A stretch of DNA of 32,091 nucleotides from assembly GCA_026393455.1 (NCBI GenBank), contig JAPLAE010000103.1, positions 1-32,091 of the forward strand, given 5' to 3'. A model generated the notes under the pieces. The model did not search any database and was not told the origin of the DNA. It worked only from the letters and a program-made list of their open reading frames with translations. The DNA is from Actinomycetota bacterium. Its GTDB lineage: Bacteria > Actinomycetota > Acidimicrobiia > Acidimicrobiales > Acidimicrobilacustridaceae. A program made the translations under genes and the position numbers. Below, piece by piece: positions 19,656 through 26,938 of this stretch; the first letter of the stretch is position 1; the number at the start of each line of letters is the position of its first letter.

Positions 19656-21599
19656 TCAAACTTTGCGGCAGCCCAGAAGGACATGTACCCCTACACCAAC
19701 GTTGATGCCATAGACACAAACGTCTGACGAGTTTCCACGGGCCGGCACCGTCACGGCGAAACCGTGATTATTGCCGTAGCCCGGCATCGCTGCCCCGACA
19801 TCGGGTCGCGATCCCGAGGCTGAAGCGAGAGTGTTGACACCATTTACATAGACATGAATATCTACCGATGCAGCAGTGTCCGGGTCAATCGCCCACCCGT
19901 TCACAGCGATTCCACCGGAGGTGCGGGTCACAGAGTCAAGGAATCCCGTTGGTGAGCCTCCAGACAAAGTGACTTGCCGACACCCAACAGTCATCGCCGG
20001 AAGTGCATTGAGTCCAACACAAACTGTGTGTGAACCACCATAAGAAGTTGCGGTTCCAGAGAAACCCGTGACGAGTTCTGCGCCTGAAAAAACAGCGAGA
20101 ACATCGGGCCGAGCAACTGTTCGACTCACGCGACCAGCGACCTGACCATCGACATAGAGAGCTATTGACGCAGACGCGTCGCCCGGAAGGAATCCCCATC
20201 CCCAGACATCGATCGCTCCAGGTCGAATTTGCGTTCCATCAATAAATGCAAGCGGTACTCCAGAAACTAAAACGGAGCGGCATCCAAGGTTGGTGTTCAC
20301 ACCAGGCCCACCGACATCGAGAGCAGTCACGCAGATGTTCTGTGTCCCTGGAGTTGCATTAATTGTTACGTCGAACCCGCTGTTGCCGGGCGCACCGGGA
20401 ATAACCGCAGCGACATCTGCTCGGGAAATCTGCGTCGTTATGTTCTGGGCGGCGGAACCGACGCTCACACTCAGCGCTAGTGGAGTCTGCGTATCGCGAT
20501 CAAAGGCCCACCCCCTCACGCGGACTCGATTTGAACCTGATTCTTCAACCGAGTCCAGGAATCCGACAGGACTCGTGGCTCCGCAGACACCTCTCATCGT
20601 CGTGAGATCACAAAGTGCCGCGCTGCGCTCCCAAACCAGTGATGTGCGGGCGTTCGTGGTGACAGGCTTCGACGCCGTGATTCCAATGTCATAACCCGTG
20701 TCGGCAGCCAACCAGATGCGGTATTCCCGTCCATTAGCGCGAAGCACATAGAACGGTTTAGGCAGCGGTGTCACGTAGTTCGGACGAGTCGGATCGTAGG
20801 TTCCACTGGTCCAGCCGCGAGAACCTTGCGCATTGGCCGGGTTGACATACCAACAGGGCAGGTTCGTTCCTAAACCAGCAACCGTGCAGGTTCGCGATGA
20901 CATTCCGCCAGAACGATCGACTGTTGCGTCTTGACCCGAATTGATTTTTCCCTCGGTAACAAGCTGCTGATAGCGAGATTCACAGACACTAGAAGCGCCA
21001 GCGCTGCATCCGAACCACGGACCCCACGCATAGGACCTGCGGAGTTCTGGCGTTCCCCTACGGCTGTCAGGAGCGTTGCAAAAGCGGTAAGCGATTGTTG
21101 ATGCGGCCGCATTCGAAGAAGTCACTGCATCAATCGCGTCAGCAGCGGTTAGATCCCATCCACCTGCTGAATCGAATTGCCAAAGCCCAATCCCTGGACT
21201 GAAGAATGCGTTGACATACGGGCCCGTTGTCTGCCCAAATGCGAAAAGAGTTGCATTGCTCGCCGAAACCGACATGTTGTCCCAACGCGAGAGGGCCATC
21301 GGCGAAGGCACGGGACCTCCCGCTTCGAAATAGGTCGGCACCATCATCATCACGGCGAGTTCTACTGAGGTGAGACCGCACTGTGAATAGGGGCCGGTGC
21401 TCGTCGTCCGATCTGCAGCGTCACGAATCGCGTCGAGCGGACCCTTTCCATAGCTTTGTCCCGAGGTCGGAACGTCGACGACACCGGGCAAACATGCAGT
21501 GGCCCCGACAGCAAGAACGAGGAGAACTCCAAAGATGGCGCTTCGACGTCGACCGATTCGACGGAACGGAGATTTGGACCTCAACGCAAAGACGGACAT
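19656..21599 (-). CDS. Putative lipoprotein with novel N-terminal domain and three GWAxDPDT repeats
   Basis: A 647-residue exported protein. A basic N-terminus and a hydrophobic stretch (about 20-35) end in GATAC, a lipobox-like site at Cys36, although Thr/Ala at -2/-1 make it imperfect. Residues about 50-340 match no family I can name. They contain many cysteines (74, 174, 198, 206, 238, 249, 330 and 339) and a segment SVE80LAVMMMVPTYFE92AGG followed by GIGLWQFDSAGG (136-147), which recalls the Glu...G-x-x-Q arrangement of lysozyme-like transglycosylases. Residues 342-647 are three repeats shared with the GH25 protein, with cysteine pairs 423/440, 527/540 and 628/644. I chose the ATG at 21599, which has GAGG five bases upstream, over the GTG at 21605. 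Function unknown; peptidoglycan cleavage or wall binding is inferred. Confidence 0.85.
   Translation of the reverse strand: MSVFALRSKSPFRRIGRRRSAIFGVLLVLAVGATACLPGVVDVPTSGQSYGKGPLDAIRDAADRTTSTGPYSQCGLTSVELAVMMMVPTYFEAGGPVPSPMALSRWDNMSVSASNATLFAFGQTTGPYVNAFFSPGIGLWQFDSAGGWDLTAADAIDAVTSSNAAASTIAYRFCNAPDSRRGTPELRRSYAWGPWFGCSAGASSVCESRYQQLVTEGKINSGQDATVDRSGGMSSRTCTVAGLGTNLPCWYVNPANAQGSRGWTSGTYDPTRPNYVTPLPKPFYVLRANGREYRIWLAADTGYDIGITASKPVTTNARTSLVWERSAALCDLTTMRGVCGATSPVGFLDSVEESGSNRVRVRGWAFDRDTQTPLALSVSVGSAAQNITTQISRADVAAVIPGAPGNSGFDVTINATPGTQNICVTALDVGGPGVNTNLGCRSVLVSGVPLAFIDGTQIRPGAIDVWGWGFLPGDASASIALYVDGQVAGRVSRTVARPDVLAVFSGAELVTGFSGTATSYGGSHTVCVGLNALPAMTVGCRQVTLSGGSPTGFLDSVTRTSGGIAVNGWAIDPDTAASVDIHVYVNGVNTLASASGSRPDVGAAMPGYGNNHGFAVTVPARGNSSDVCVYGINVGVGVHVLLGCRKV
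19659..20576 (-). repeat. Three about 100-residue GWAxDPDT repeats of the lipoprotein
   Basis: Modules lie at residues about 342-443, 447-542 and 548-647. The third (GWAIDPDT, NNHGF, VCVYGIN, LLGC) is closest to the GH25 copies. The middle one is the most diverged, with GWGFLPGD in place of the signature and no NHG motif. Confidence 0.82.
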
Positions 21600-21614
21600 G
21601 CACACCTCAAAACA

Positions 21615-21635
21615 GGACGCACGAAAACGTGCTCC
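21615..21635 (-). promoter_or_regulatory. Hairpin in the leader of the lipoprotein gene
   Basis: GCACG (21619-21623) and CGTGC (21628-21632) pair around a four-base loop and the stem can continue through a one-base bulge with GGA/TCC. The hairpin ends about 15 bases before the ATG, just 5' of the ribosome site. The same distance is seen for the hairpin of the GH25 gene. Confidence 0.4.
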
Positions 21636-21648
21636 TCCGCCTTTTGTA

Positions 21649-21654
21649 AGTGTA
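21649..21654 (-). promoter_or_regulatory. Candidate -10 box TACACT of the lipoprotein gene
   Basis: TACACT lies in the 63-base gap after the methyltransferase stop. It would start a leader of about 43 bases that includes the hairpin and the GAGG ribosome site. No convincing -35 element is seen. Confidence 0.33.
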
Positions 21655-21662
21655 GCCCCGCC

Positions 21663-22259
21663 TCAGCGAGGACCGACACCACCCGAAAAGACTGCAATTG
21701 CCTGGGATTCATTGTGTCGAAAGGCGCGACCGACTACTTCTGGGAACGGGAATGAACGAGTTTTGACGTTTTTTGCTCCCATTTCCATGAGTTCGTCGGC
21801 CAATGCCTGTCGATCGAGAAAGCGCACATGAGTCGGATCGGACTTCTGCCCGGCGAGCTGAGGCGTGATCAGCATCACCATTCCCCCGGGCTTCAGATAG
21901 GGAAGGTATGAGTTCAGCAACTCGCGGCCCTCGACAGGCGAGGTGTGTTCCAAAACATGTGACAGCAGAACCGAATCGAAGAGGCCAAGATCCAGCGAAC
22001 TGAACTCTTCCGGTGTGTACGCCTCGAGTCCGCGGGATCGACATTTGGACACCGACGTTGGATTGTGATCGACGCCGACGCCATTGCCGCCGTTGAACAT
22101 CAGACACCGACCGATGCCGCAGCCAACGTCCAGCATTCTGCCCATGTTCGAACGACGGATATTCCACCGATAGGGGTCGGGAATAAAGCGTTTCCAACTC
22201 TTCCCCGACAAGCGTTCAAGCCGGGCGGCGTAGCACTCCCCAGAGGTATCTGATTCCAT
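21663..22259 (-). CDS. Class I SAM-dependent methyltransferase
   Basis: A 198-residue cytoplasmic methyltransferase. It has the SAM-binding motif LDVGCGIG (43-50), an acidic residue at the end of the second strand (VGVDHNP), and the LLSHVLEH segment followed by YLKPGGMVMLITP, as in the Methyltransf_11/23-type enzymes often found in surface-polysaccharide clusters. It may methylate a glycan or its lipid carrier; the substrate is not visible. The frame is open to 22370, but the extension would run into the divergent GT2 gene. The ATG at 22259 has GGAG five bases upstream. It is separated from the divergent GT2 start by 66 bases. Confidence 0.87.
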   Translation of the reverse strand: MESDTSGECYAARLERLSGKSWKRFIPDPYRWNIRRSNMGRMLDVGCGIGRCLMFNGGNGVGVDHNPTSVSKCRSRGLEAYTPEEFSSLDLGLFDSVLLSHVLEHTSPVEGRELLNSYLPYLKPGGMVMLITPQLAGQKSDPTHVRFLDRQALADELMEMGAKNVKTRSFPFPEVVGRAFRHNESQAIAVFSGGVGPR

Positions 22260-22313
22260 CATTTCTCCAAGTGAGGCCGGCGATGCGAAGGCGAAGCCCA
22301 ACGACGTCAATGA

Positions 22314-22319
22314 TAGTTT
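22314..22319 (+). promoter_or_regulatory. -10 box TAGTTT (leaderless) of the GT2 gene
   Basis: TAGTTT ends exactly six bases before the ATG at 22326 and no Shine-Dalgarno sequence is present. It sits in the divergent gap between the methyltransferase and this GT2. Confidence 0.42.
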
Positions 22320-22325
22320 GCCGCG

Positions 22326-23381
22326 ATGGAAGACCTGCGCCCCGACAAACCTTCGGGCGCGAACACTCATGTCTCAGTCGTTGTAGTGGTCTACGGCGAG
22401 GAACCATGGCTTGAACGATGCGTGGCCTCACTGCTGGCCTCAGAAGGCATTATTGCCAATGTTGTCCTCGTAGAAAACGGTGGATCAGAAGTAGTCATCG
22501 CCGAACTTGAACGCCGGGACCGGGTTCAAGTGGTTCGGCCAGGGCGTAATACGGGATTTGCCGAAGGATGCAACATAGGCGTTGCGCACAGTGAAGGGGA
22601 CCTGATTGCGCTGATCAATCCCGACGCTGTTGTCGAAGTAGACACACTTCGATTGCTGTGCGCCGTAACGCAAGACCCACTCGTCGGCATCGCTACAGGA
22701 TCGATTCGTTTGGCCGATCAACCAGACAATCTCAATTCGGCTGGAACTGTCATCACCGTTACCGGACTGAGTTGGTCAAGTCGTTTTGGTGAACCCGCTG
22801 ACGTCATCAATACACAGATCGAGGTTGCCGGAGCCAGCGGGGCCGGACTGGTACTGCGTCGTTCGTTATGGGACGAATTTGGCGGGTTTAACGAAAGTTT
22901 TTTCGCCTATTACGAAGATGCCGAATTGAGTATTCGAACGCACCGCAAAGGACTCAAAGTCCTCTACGTTCCCGAAGCTGTCGTGATCCATCGCTACGAG
23001 TTTTCCCGGAACTCGGCAAAGTTTTTCTTGCTCGAACGAAACCGCGCCGTAACCACACTCACGTGCTTCTCCGCCCGCCATCTGATTGCCATCGCTCCCC
23101 TGCTACTTGCAATGGAACTTGGTCTTGTTGCACTCTCACTCCGCCACGGATGGTTCTCAGAAAAGATGCGCTCGTATTGGTGGATCCTTCGAAATATGCG
23201 GGCTATCCGAGACCGACGAGAACTCGTACAAGGACTCGTGACTGCTCCCGAATCTGACTTTCTCGATCTGCTTTCAACGAGCCTTTCGCCTGGCAATCTG
23301 ACCGAGGTTCACCCACCAAAGATTGTTGAGAAACTTCTGGCTGCCTACTGGATGCTTGCGCGTCGCTTCATTGAACGCTGA
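22326..23381 (+). CDS. GT2 glycosyltransferase, rhamnosyltransferase-like
   Basis: A 351-residue GT2 enzyme. The GT-A domain (about 15-260) shows VSVVVVVYGEEPWLERCVASL, the NTGFAEGCNIGV block, the DXD-like N98-P-D-A101 and YYEDAELSIR near 197, an order typical of WbbL-type rhamnosyltransferases. A hydrophobic stretch near 245-270 and a following basic segment suggest membrane association. With a complete dTDP-rhamnose pathway in the window a rhamnosyl donor is reasonable but not shown. Its stop is immediately followed by the stop of the convergent flippase gene with no base between them. Confidence 0.9.
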   Translation: MEDLRPDKPSGANTHVSVVVVVYGEEPWLERCVASLLASEGIIANVVLVENGGSEVVIAELERRDRVQVVRPGRNTGFAEGCNIGVAHSEGDLIALINPDAVVEVDTLRLLCAVTQDPLVGIATGSIRLADQPDNLNSAGTVITVTGLSWSSRFGEPADVINTQIEVAGASGAGLVLRRSLWDEFGGFNESFFAYYEDAELSIRTHRKGLKVLYVPEAVVIHRYEFSRNSAKFFLLERNRAVTTLTCFSARHLIAIAPLLLAMELGLVALSLRHGWFSEKMRSYWWILRNMRAIRDRRELVQGLVTAPESDFLDLLSTSLSPGNLTEVHPPKIVEKLLAAYWMLARRFIER

Positions 23382-24719
23382 TTAGATTTCGATTGGTTCG
23401 TGTTCAATCGCGTCGACAAGCAAGCCAACTCCAACGTTCGCCATCTGGGACCGGCGTCGGATGACTGAGATGAACATCACGAACGTTGCGATTACAGACC
23501 CAACAAGGAAGCCAACATCGACGCGCAATTGAAGGTCAACGAGTACTGCCATACAAACGATTGCCGCAGCTACACCTGACCCCCACGCAAGCACCGTCAT
23601 GCGGTGACCACCGAGAGCCATAAGCGCTTGAGCCAAAGTCAGCGCGATGATGAAAACGCCACTACCGGCGGCAAGCAACCCAAGCCCACCAGCACTCATC
23701 GTGAAGTCCTTGAAAAGAATCTTGCCGATGGTTGGTCCCACAAGAAATGAACCAACAGTTCCGACGATCGCAACCGCCACCACAAGAACCAGCAGTTTTT
23801 CCAAACCACTTTTGAATTCATCGTGGCGCCCACTACCTGCAAGTCCCGCCAGTTTCGGCAGAAGGACCCCCTGGATCGCGCCGAAGGCCAAGATCGGGAT
23901 TCGTGCGATAAAGAATGCCGACGCAAAACCAGCGACAACCAATTCATCTGCCGTTCCGCCGAGAAGATTCACCCCCAAGAGCGGTGAATAGGCCAGAACC
24001 TGCATAAGGACTGAGGCAGCCAAGAGCCAACCAATATTCGTCGAAAGTTCCTTCAATGGAGCGTCCGGCCCCGGCTGAAGAATCTCGCGCTCCTTACGCA
24101 AAGCGAACGGAAGTGCCACCAACGGCGAGAGTCCGATGCACAACGCGTAGGTACCCGCAGAAGTCACCCCCGCTGCCGCTAGACCAATTGCCATTGACAG
24201 TCGAATAACCCCATCGATAGCGATCATCTCCGCATAAGGACGAAAGCGCCCTTCGCCGGCGAGAACGCCTCGCGTGAGATGAAGGAGGAAAAACGAAATC
24301 AAACTTAAGACGAGTGCAACAGTGAAGAACTGGTCTCCGTCGTAGATCTCCTTCGAGAGGATCGGCGACAGAGCGACTACGACCACAATCAGAAATGCGG
24401 TCAGTGCCGCGCCCAGCTTGAAAGCCTTAGCAACAAGTGGACGACTTCCGTTGCCTTGAGCACGGCGATACGCGACTGCGCGCCCCACTTCTTGTTCCAT
24501 GGGGAGGAAGAAACCCGGTCCAACCACAAAGATGACGGCCCAAAAAGCGGAAAACGCTGCCTTTGCTCCTGTATCCAGCGAATTCAACGTAACGATTACG
24601 AAGACATACGACGCGATCGACGCGATCGCTATTCCTATACCCACCGATGCGGCGCCACCGGGAACGGCTTCTTTGACTTTCGCCGCTCCGGCAGTGATCT
24701 TGGCTTTCATGGTGTCCAT
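23382..24719 (-). CDS. MOP-superfamily polysaccharide flippase (Wzx/MurJ-like)
   Basis: A 445-residue integral membrane protein with about 12 to 14 hydrophobic spans spread over the whole length, typical of lipid-linked oligosaccharide flippases. The GPGFFLPMEQEVGRAVAYRRA segment in the second/third helix region and the long Ala/Gly/Val-rich helices are in keeping with actinobacterial polysaccharide-biosynthesis MOP proteins. It would flip an undecaprenyl-linked glycan outward and therefore stands beside an ABC exporter in the same locus. A short amphipathic N-terminus (1-22) precedes the first helix. I used the ATG at 24719; a second in-frame ATG lies at 24710 and neither has a strong ribosome site. 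Confidence 0.82.
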   Translation of the reverse strand: MDTMKAKITAGAAKVKEAVPGGAASVGIGIAIASIASYVFVIVTLNSLDTGAKAAFSAFWAVIFVVGPGFFLPMEQEVGRAVAYRRAQGNGSRPLVAKAFKLGAALTAFLIVVVVALSPILSKEIYDGDQFFTVALVLSLISFFLLHLTRGVLAGEGRFRPYAEMIAIDGVIRLSMAIGLAAAGVTSAGTYALCIGLSPLVALPFALRKEREILQPGPDAPLKELSTNIGWLLAASVLMQVLAYSPLLGVNLLGGTADELVVAGFASAFFIARIPILAFGAIQGVLLPKLAGLAGSGRHDEFKSGLEKLLVLVVAVAIVGTVGSFLVGPTIGKILFKDFTMSAGGLGLLAAGSGVFIIALTLAQALMALGGHRMTVLAWGSGVAAAIVCMAVLVDLQLRVDVGFLVGSVIATFVMFISVIRRRSQMANVGVGLLVDAIEHEPIEI

Positions 24720-24815
24720 ATTCGCATGGCACCAACCTCAAAGACGCGATCCGTCCACGCCGAACCGTTCTGAAGTTCCACCAGTTACATTTCGACGCAC
24801 TGAACGCGACTAGAT

Positions 24816-25991
24816 CTAGTGGGCGAAATGCGGGGCATGAGGCGTGCAGTACTGGTCGTACTCCGCGATCACGATTTCTTCTGGCTCGATTGAGCACGCC
24901 GGGCACTTCGGATCGCGACGGATCTTGTAGGTCATGAACGACTGCTCGAGGCTGTCATAGGCCATGAGTCGACCCGACAAGGAATCGCCAAGGCCAAGAA
25001 GCAACTTGATCGCTTCGATGGCCTGAATTGAGCCAACAATTCCCGGAAGCACGCCAAGAACGCCAGCCTCGGCGCACGACGGCGCAAGTTCTGGTGGCGG
25101 AGGCTCGGGCAAGAAGCACCGGTAGCAGGGGCCATCGTGCGGAAGAAACACTGTCATCTGACCTTCGAAGCGGAAGATCGACCCGTGCACAACTGGCGTA
25201 CCTGTCTTAAGTGACGCGTCATTAAGCAGATAACGACTCGGGAAATTGTCCGCACCGTCGACGACGAGGTCGTACTGCGACAAAAGTTCAACGACATTCG
25301 ACGCGTCGAGGCGCATGTCATGAGTAATGACATTGACTTCAGGATTCAGCAGTTTCAAGGTCTTCGCTGCCGAATCGACTTTTCGCATTCCAACGCGCTC
25401 GATGTTGTGAATGATCTGGCGTTGAAGATTGGATTCATCAACCACATCCATGTCGATAATGCCAATTGTGCCGACGCCAGCAGCAGCGAGATACAGCGCT
25501 GACGGCGAACCAAGACCGCCCGCTCCAAGTAAGAGCACCTTCGAATCGAGAAGCTTCAACTGACCTTCTTCGCCGACCTCAGGAAGCAGAAGATGACGCT
25601 GGTAACGATTGCGTTGTTCGGCAGTGAGCGTGCGAGGAGCTGACCACTTGCGCCCTTGGTCTTTCCACGCATTGAATCCGCCATTCATTGACAGAACATC
25701 GGTGTAGCCAAGTTCGCCAAGCGTCTTTGCCGCGAATGCTGAGCGCACGCCTCCGGCACAGAAGACGACGATCTTCGAATCTCGATCAGGGATACGACTT
25801 TCCACCTGAGCTTCAAGATGCCCACGCGGAATGAAAATGGCGTCGGGAATCGCTCCCTGTTCGAACTCATCGGGCTCGCGTACATCAAGAAACACCGTGG
25901 TGGGCGAGGCGCGAAGCACTTCGGCTTCGCTGGGTTCGATCTCGGTGATCTGGCTTTTGGTCTGCGACAGAAGGTCTCTGAAGGTCGCCAT
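24816..25991 (-). CDS. Rhodanese-MoeB/ThiF fusion, sulfur-carrier adenylyltransferase
   Basis: A 391-residue cytoplasmic enzyme that should adenylate the C-terminal glycine of a small sulfur-carrier protein (MoaD, ThiS or CysO type) and help load sulfur. Residues about 12-118 are a rhodanese domain with the persulfide Cys78 in CAGGVRS. Residues about 121-391 are a MoeB/ThiF domain with GAGGLGS (156-162), DMDVVDESNLQRQ (180-192), DGADNFPSRYLLND, and the zinc cysteine pairs C289-YR-C292 and C363-PA-C366. In the well-known MoeZ/MOCS3 order the rhodanese follows the MoeB domain; here it comes first. No carrier protein gene is in the window, so molybdopterin, thiamine or cysteine synthesis cannot be told apart. 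The ATG at 25991 has GAGG six bases upstream. Confidence 0.9.
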   Translation of the reverse strand: MATFRDLLSQTKSQITEIEPSEAEVLRASPTTVFLDVREPDEFEQGAIPDAIFIPRGHLEAQVESRIPDRDSKIVVFCAGGVRSAFAAKTLGELGYTDVLSMNGGFNAWKDQGRKWSAPRTLTAEQRNRYQRHLLLPEVGEEGQLKLLDSKVLLLGAGGLGSPSALYLAAAGVGTIGIIDMDVVDESNLQRQIIHNIERVGMRKVDSAAKTLKLLNPEVNVITHDMRLDASNVVELLSQYDLVVDGADNFPSRYLLNDASLKTGTPVVHGSIFRFEGQMTVFLPHDGPCYRCFLPEPPPPELAPSCAEAGVLGVLPGIVGSIQAIEAIKLLLGLGDSLSGRLMAYDSLEQSFMTYKIRRDPKCPACSIEPEEIVIAEYDQYCTPHAPHFAH

Positions 25992-26016
25992 GATGTGCCT
26001 CAAGTGCTCGGGGGAT

Positions 26017-26035
26017 CGAGCGATTCACTCGCTCG
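26017..26035 (-). promoter_or_regulatory. Hairpin in the leader of the rhodanese-MoeB gene
   Basis: CGAGCGA (26017-26023) and TCGCTCG (26029-26035) form a perfect seven-base stem with a five-base loop, 25 bases before the ATG at 25991. A candidate -10 box TAGGGT at 26044-26049 on the same strand would place the hairpin at the very 5' end of the transcript. Confidence 0.4.
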
Positions 26036-26082
26036 GGATGAAAACCCTACCGATTAGGTCGGCTTTCTGCCACCTTCGGGGC

Positions 26083-26862
26083 TCATAGGGCAAGAAGAGC
26101 AGGCAGTACAACCGACGCCGACCCGTGAATGACTGATGTGGCCTGCTCATCGAATGGGGTCGGCTCGGCATTCACGATGATGACGGCCCGCCCTGCCTCG
26201 AGGGCCAGCGGCACCATGGCAGCAACCGGATACACGCTCAAACTGGTGCCAATCGCTAACAGGACATCGGCTTCCGTTGCCGCCACTTCCGCCCGCATCA
26301 GATCAGCAGCGACCAGCGATTGCCCGAACATGATCGTCGCCGATTTCACGATTCCGCCGCATTGCAGACAATGAGGGTCTTCCTCCCCCGCTCGGACTCG
26401 GTCGAGTGCCTCGTCCATCGGGCCACGAGCGCCACAGCTCACGCACTCCCAGCGATGCACGGTTCCATGAATTTCCACAATCTTGTCTGGAGAATTTCCG
26501 GCGATCACATGGAGTCCATCGATGTTTTGTGTGACCAACGTATGCAGCCGACCTGATCGCTCGAGTGCGACGAGTGCCCTGTGCCCATCGTTCGGCGTTG
26601 CAGTGAACATGTCGGAATGAAGTCGAATCTGCCATGCGTCGCGTCGAACCTGTGGGTCCTCGACATAGTGCTGGATCGTCGACCGCTTCTCTGCTCCTGG
26701 ATTGCGAGTCCACACCCCGTTAGGGCCTCGAAAATCTGGAATACCTGAATCGGTGCTGATGCCTGCGCCGGAGAGCACCGCTACCGAAGCCGCCGACCCA
26801 AGCACTCCCAGTGCGAACCCAATTGCCGCTTCGTCAATCACCTCATCACCCGGAACCGCCAT
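26083..26862 (-). CDS. cobB: Sir2-family NAD-dependent protein deacylase
   Basis: A 259-residue sirtuin that removes acyl groups from lysines using NAD+. It has GAGIS (32-36), PDFRG (42-46), TQNIDGLH (111-118), the catalytic His132 in EIHG, and the zinc pairs C140-VS-C143 and C165-LQ-C168, then GTSLSVYPVA and NAEPTP in the NAD pocket. In the position of the Tyr-x-x-Arg that marks desuccinylases I read Trp77-x-x-Arg80, so the acyl preference is uncertain. In many bacteria the partner target is acetyl-CoA synthetase, which is not in this window. The ATG at 26862 faces a divergent GT2 start across 76 bases; its ribosome site is weak. Confidence 0.94.
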   Translation of the reverse strand: MAVPGDEVIDEAAIGFALGVLGSAASVAVLSGAGISTDSGIPDFRGPNGVWTRNPGAEKRSTIQHYVEDPQVRRDAWQIRLHSDMFTATPNDGHRALVALERSGRLHTLVTQNIDGLHVIAGNSPDKIVEIHGTVHRWECVSCGARGPMDEALDRVRAGEEDPHCLQCGGIVKSATIMFGQSLVAADLMRAEVAATEADVLLAIGTSLSVYPVAAMVPLALEAGRAVIIVNAEPTPFDEQATSVIHGSASVVLPALLAL

Positions 26863-26924
26863 AGGTTCATTCTGGCCGCAAACAATCGTTTATGAGAGAG
26901 CCAAGGCCAGAAAACCGTGTGGAG

Positions 26925-26930
26925 TAACCT
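26925..26930 (+). promoter_or_regulatory. -10 box TAACCT before the second GT2-DUF2304 pair
   Basis: TAACCT ends eight bases before the ATG at 26939, so the mRNA would start within a base or two of the codon. A GGAG at 26921-26924 is too far upstream to act as a normal ribosome site. Confidence 0.35.
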
Positions 26931-26938
26931 GCGGAACA

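Noticed and set aside
24809-24820. Perfect 12-base palindrome ACTAGATCTAGT over the stop of the rhodanese-MoeB gene
   Set aside because: A palindrome of this length is expected several times by chance in 32 kb, and no promoter or second copy is nearby.
26702-26938. Longer start for the second DPM-like GT2
   Set aside because: The extension is antisense to the sirtuin gene and carries no GT2 motif; the family N-terminus begins just after 26939.
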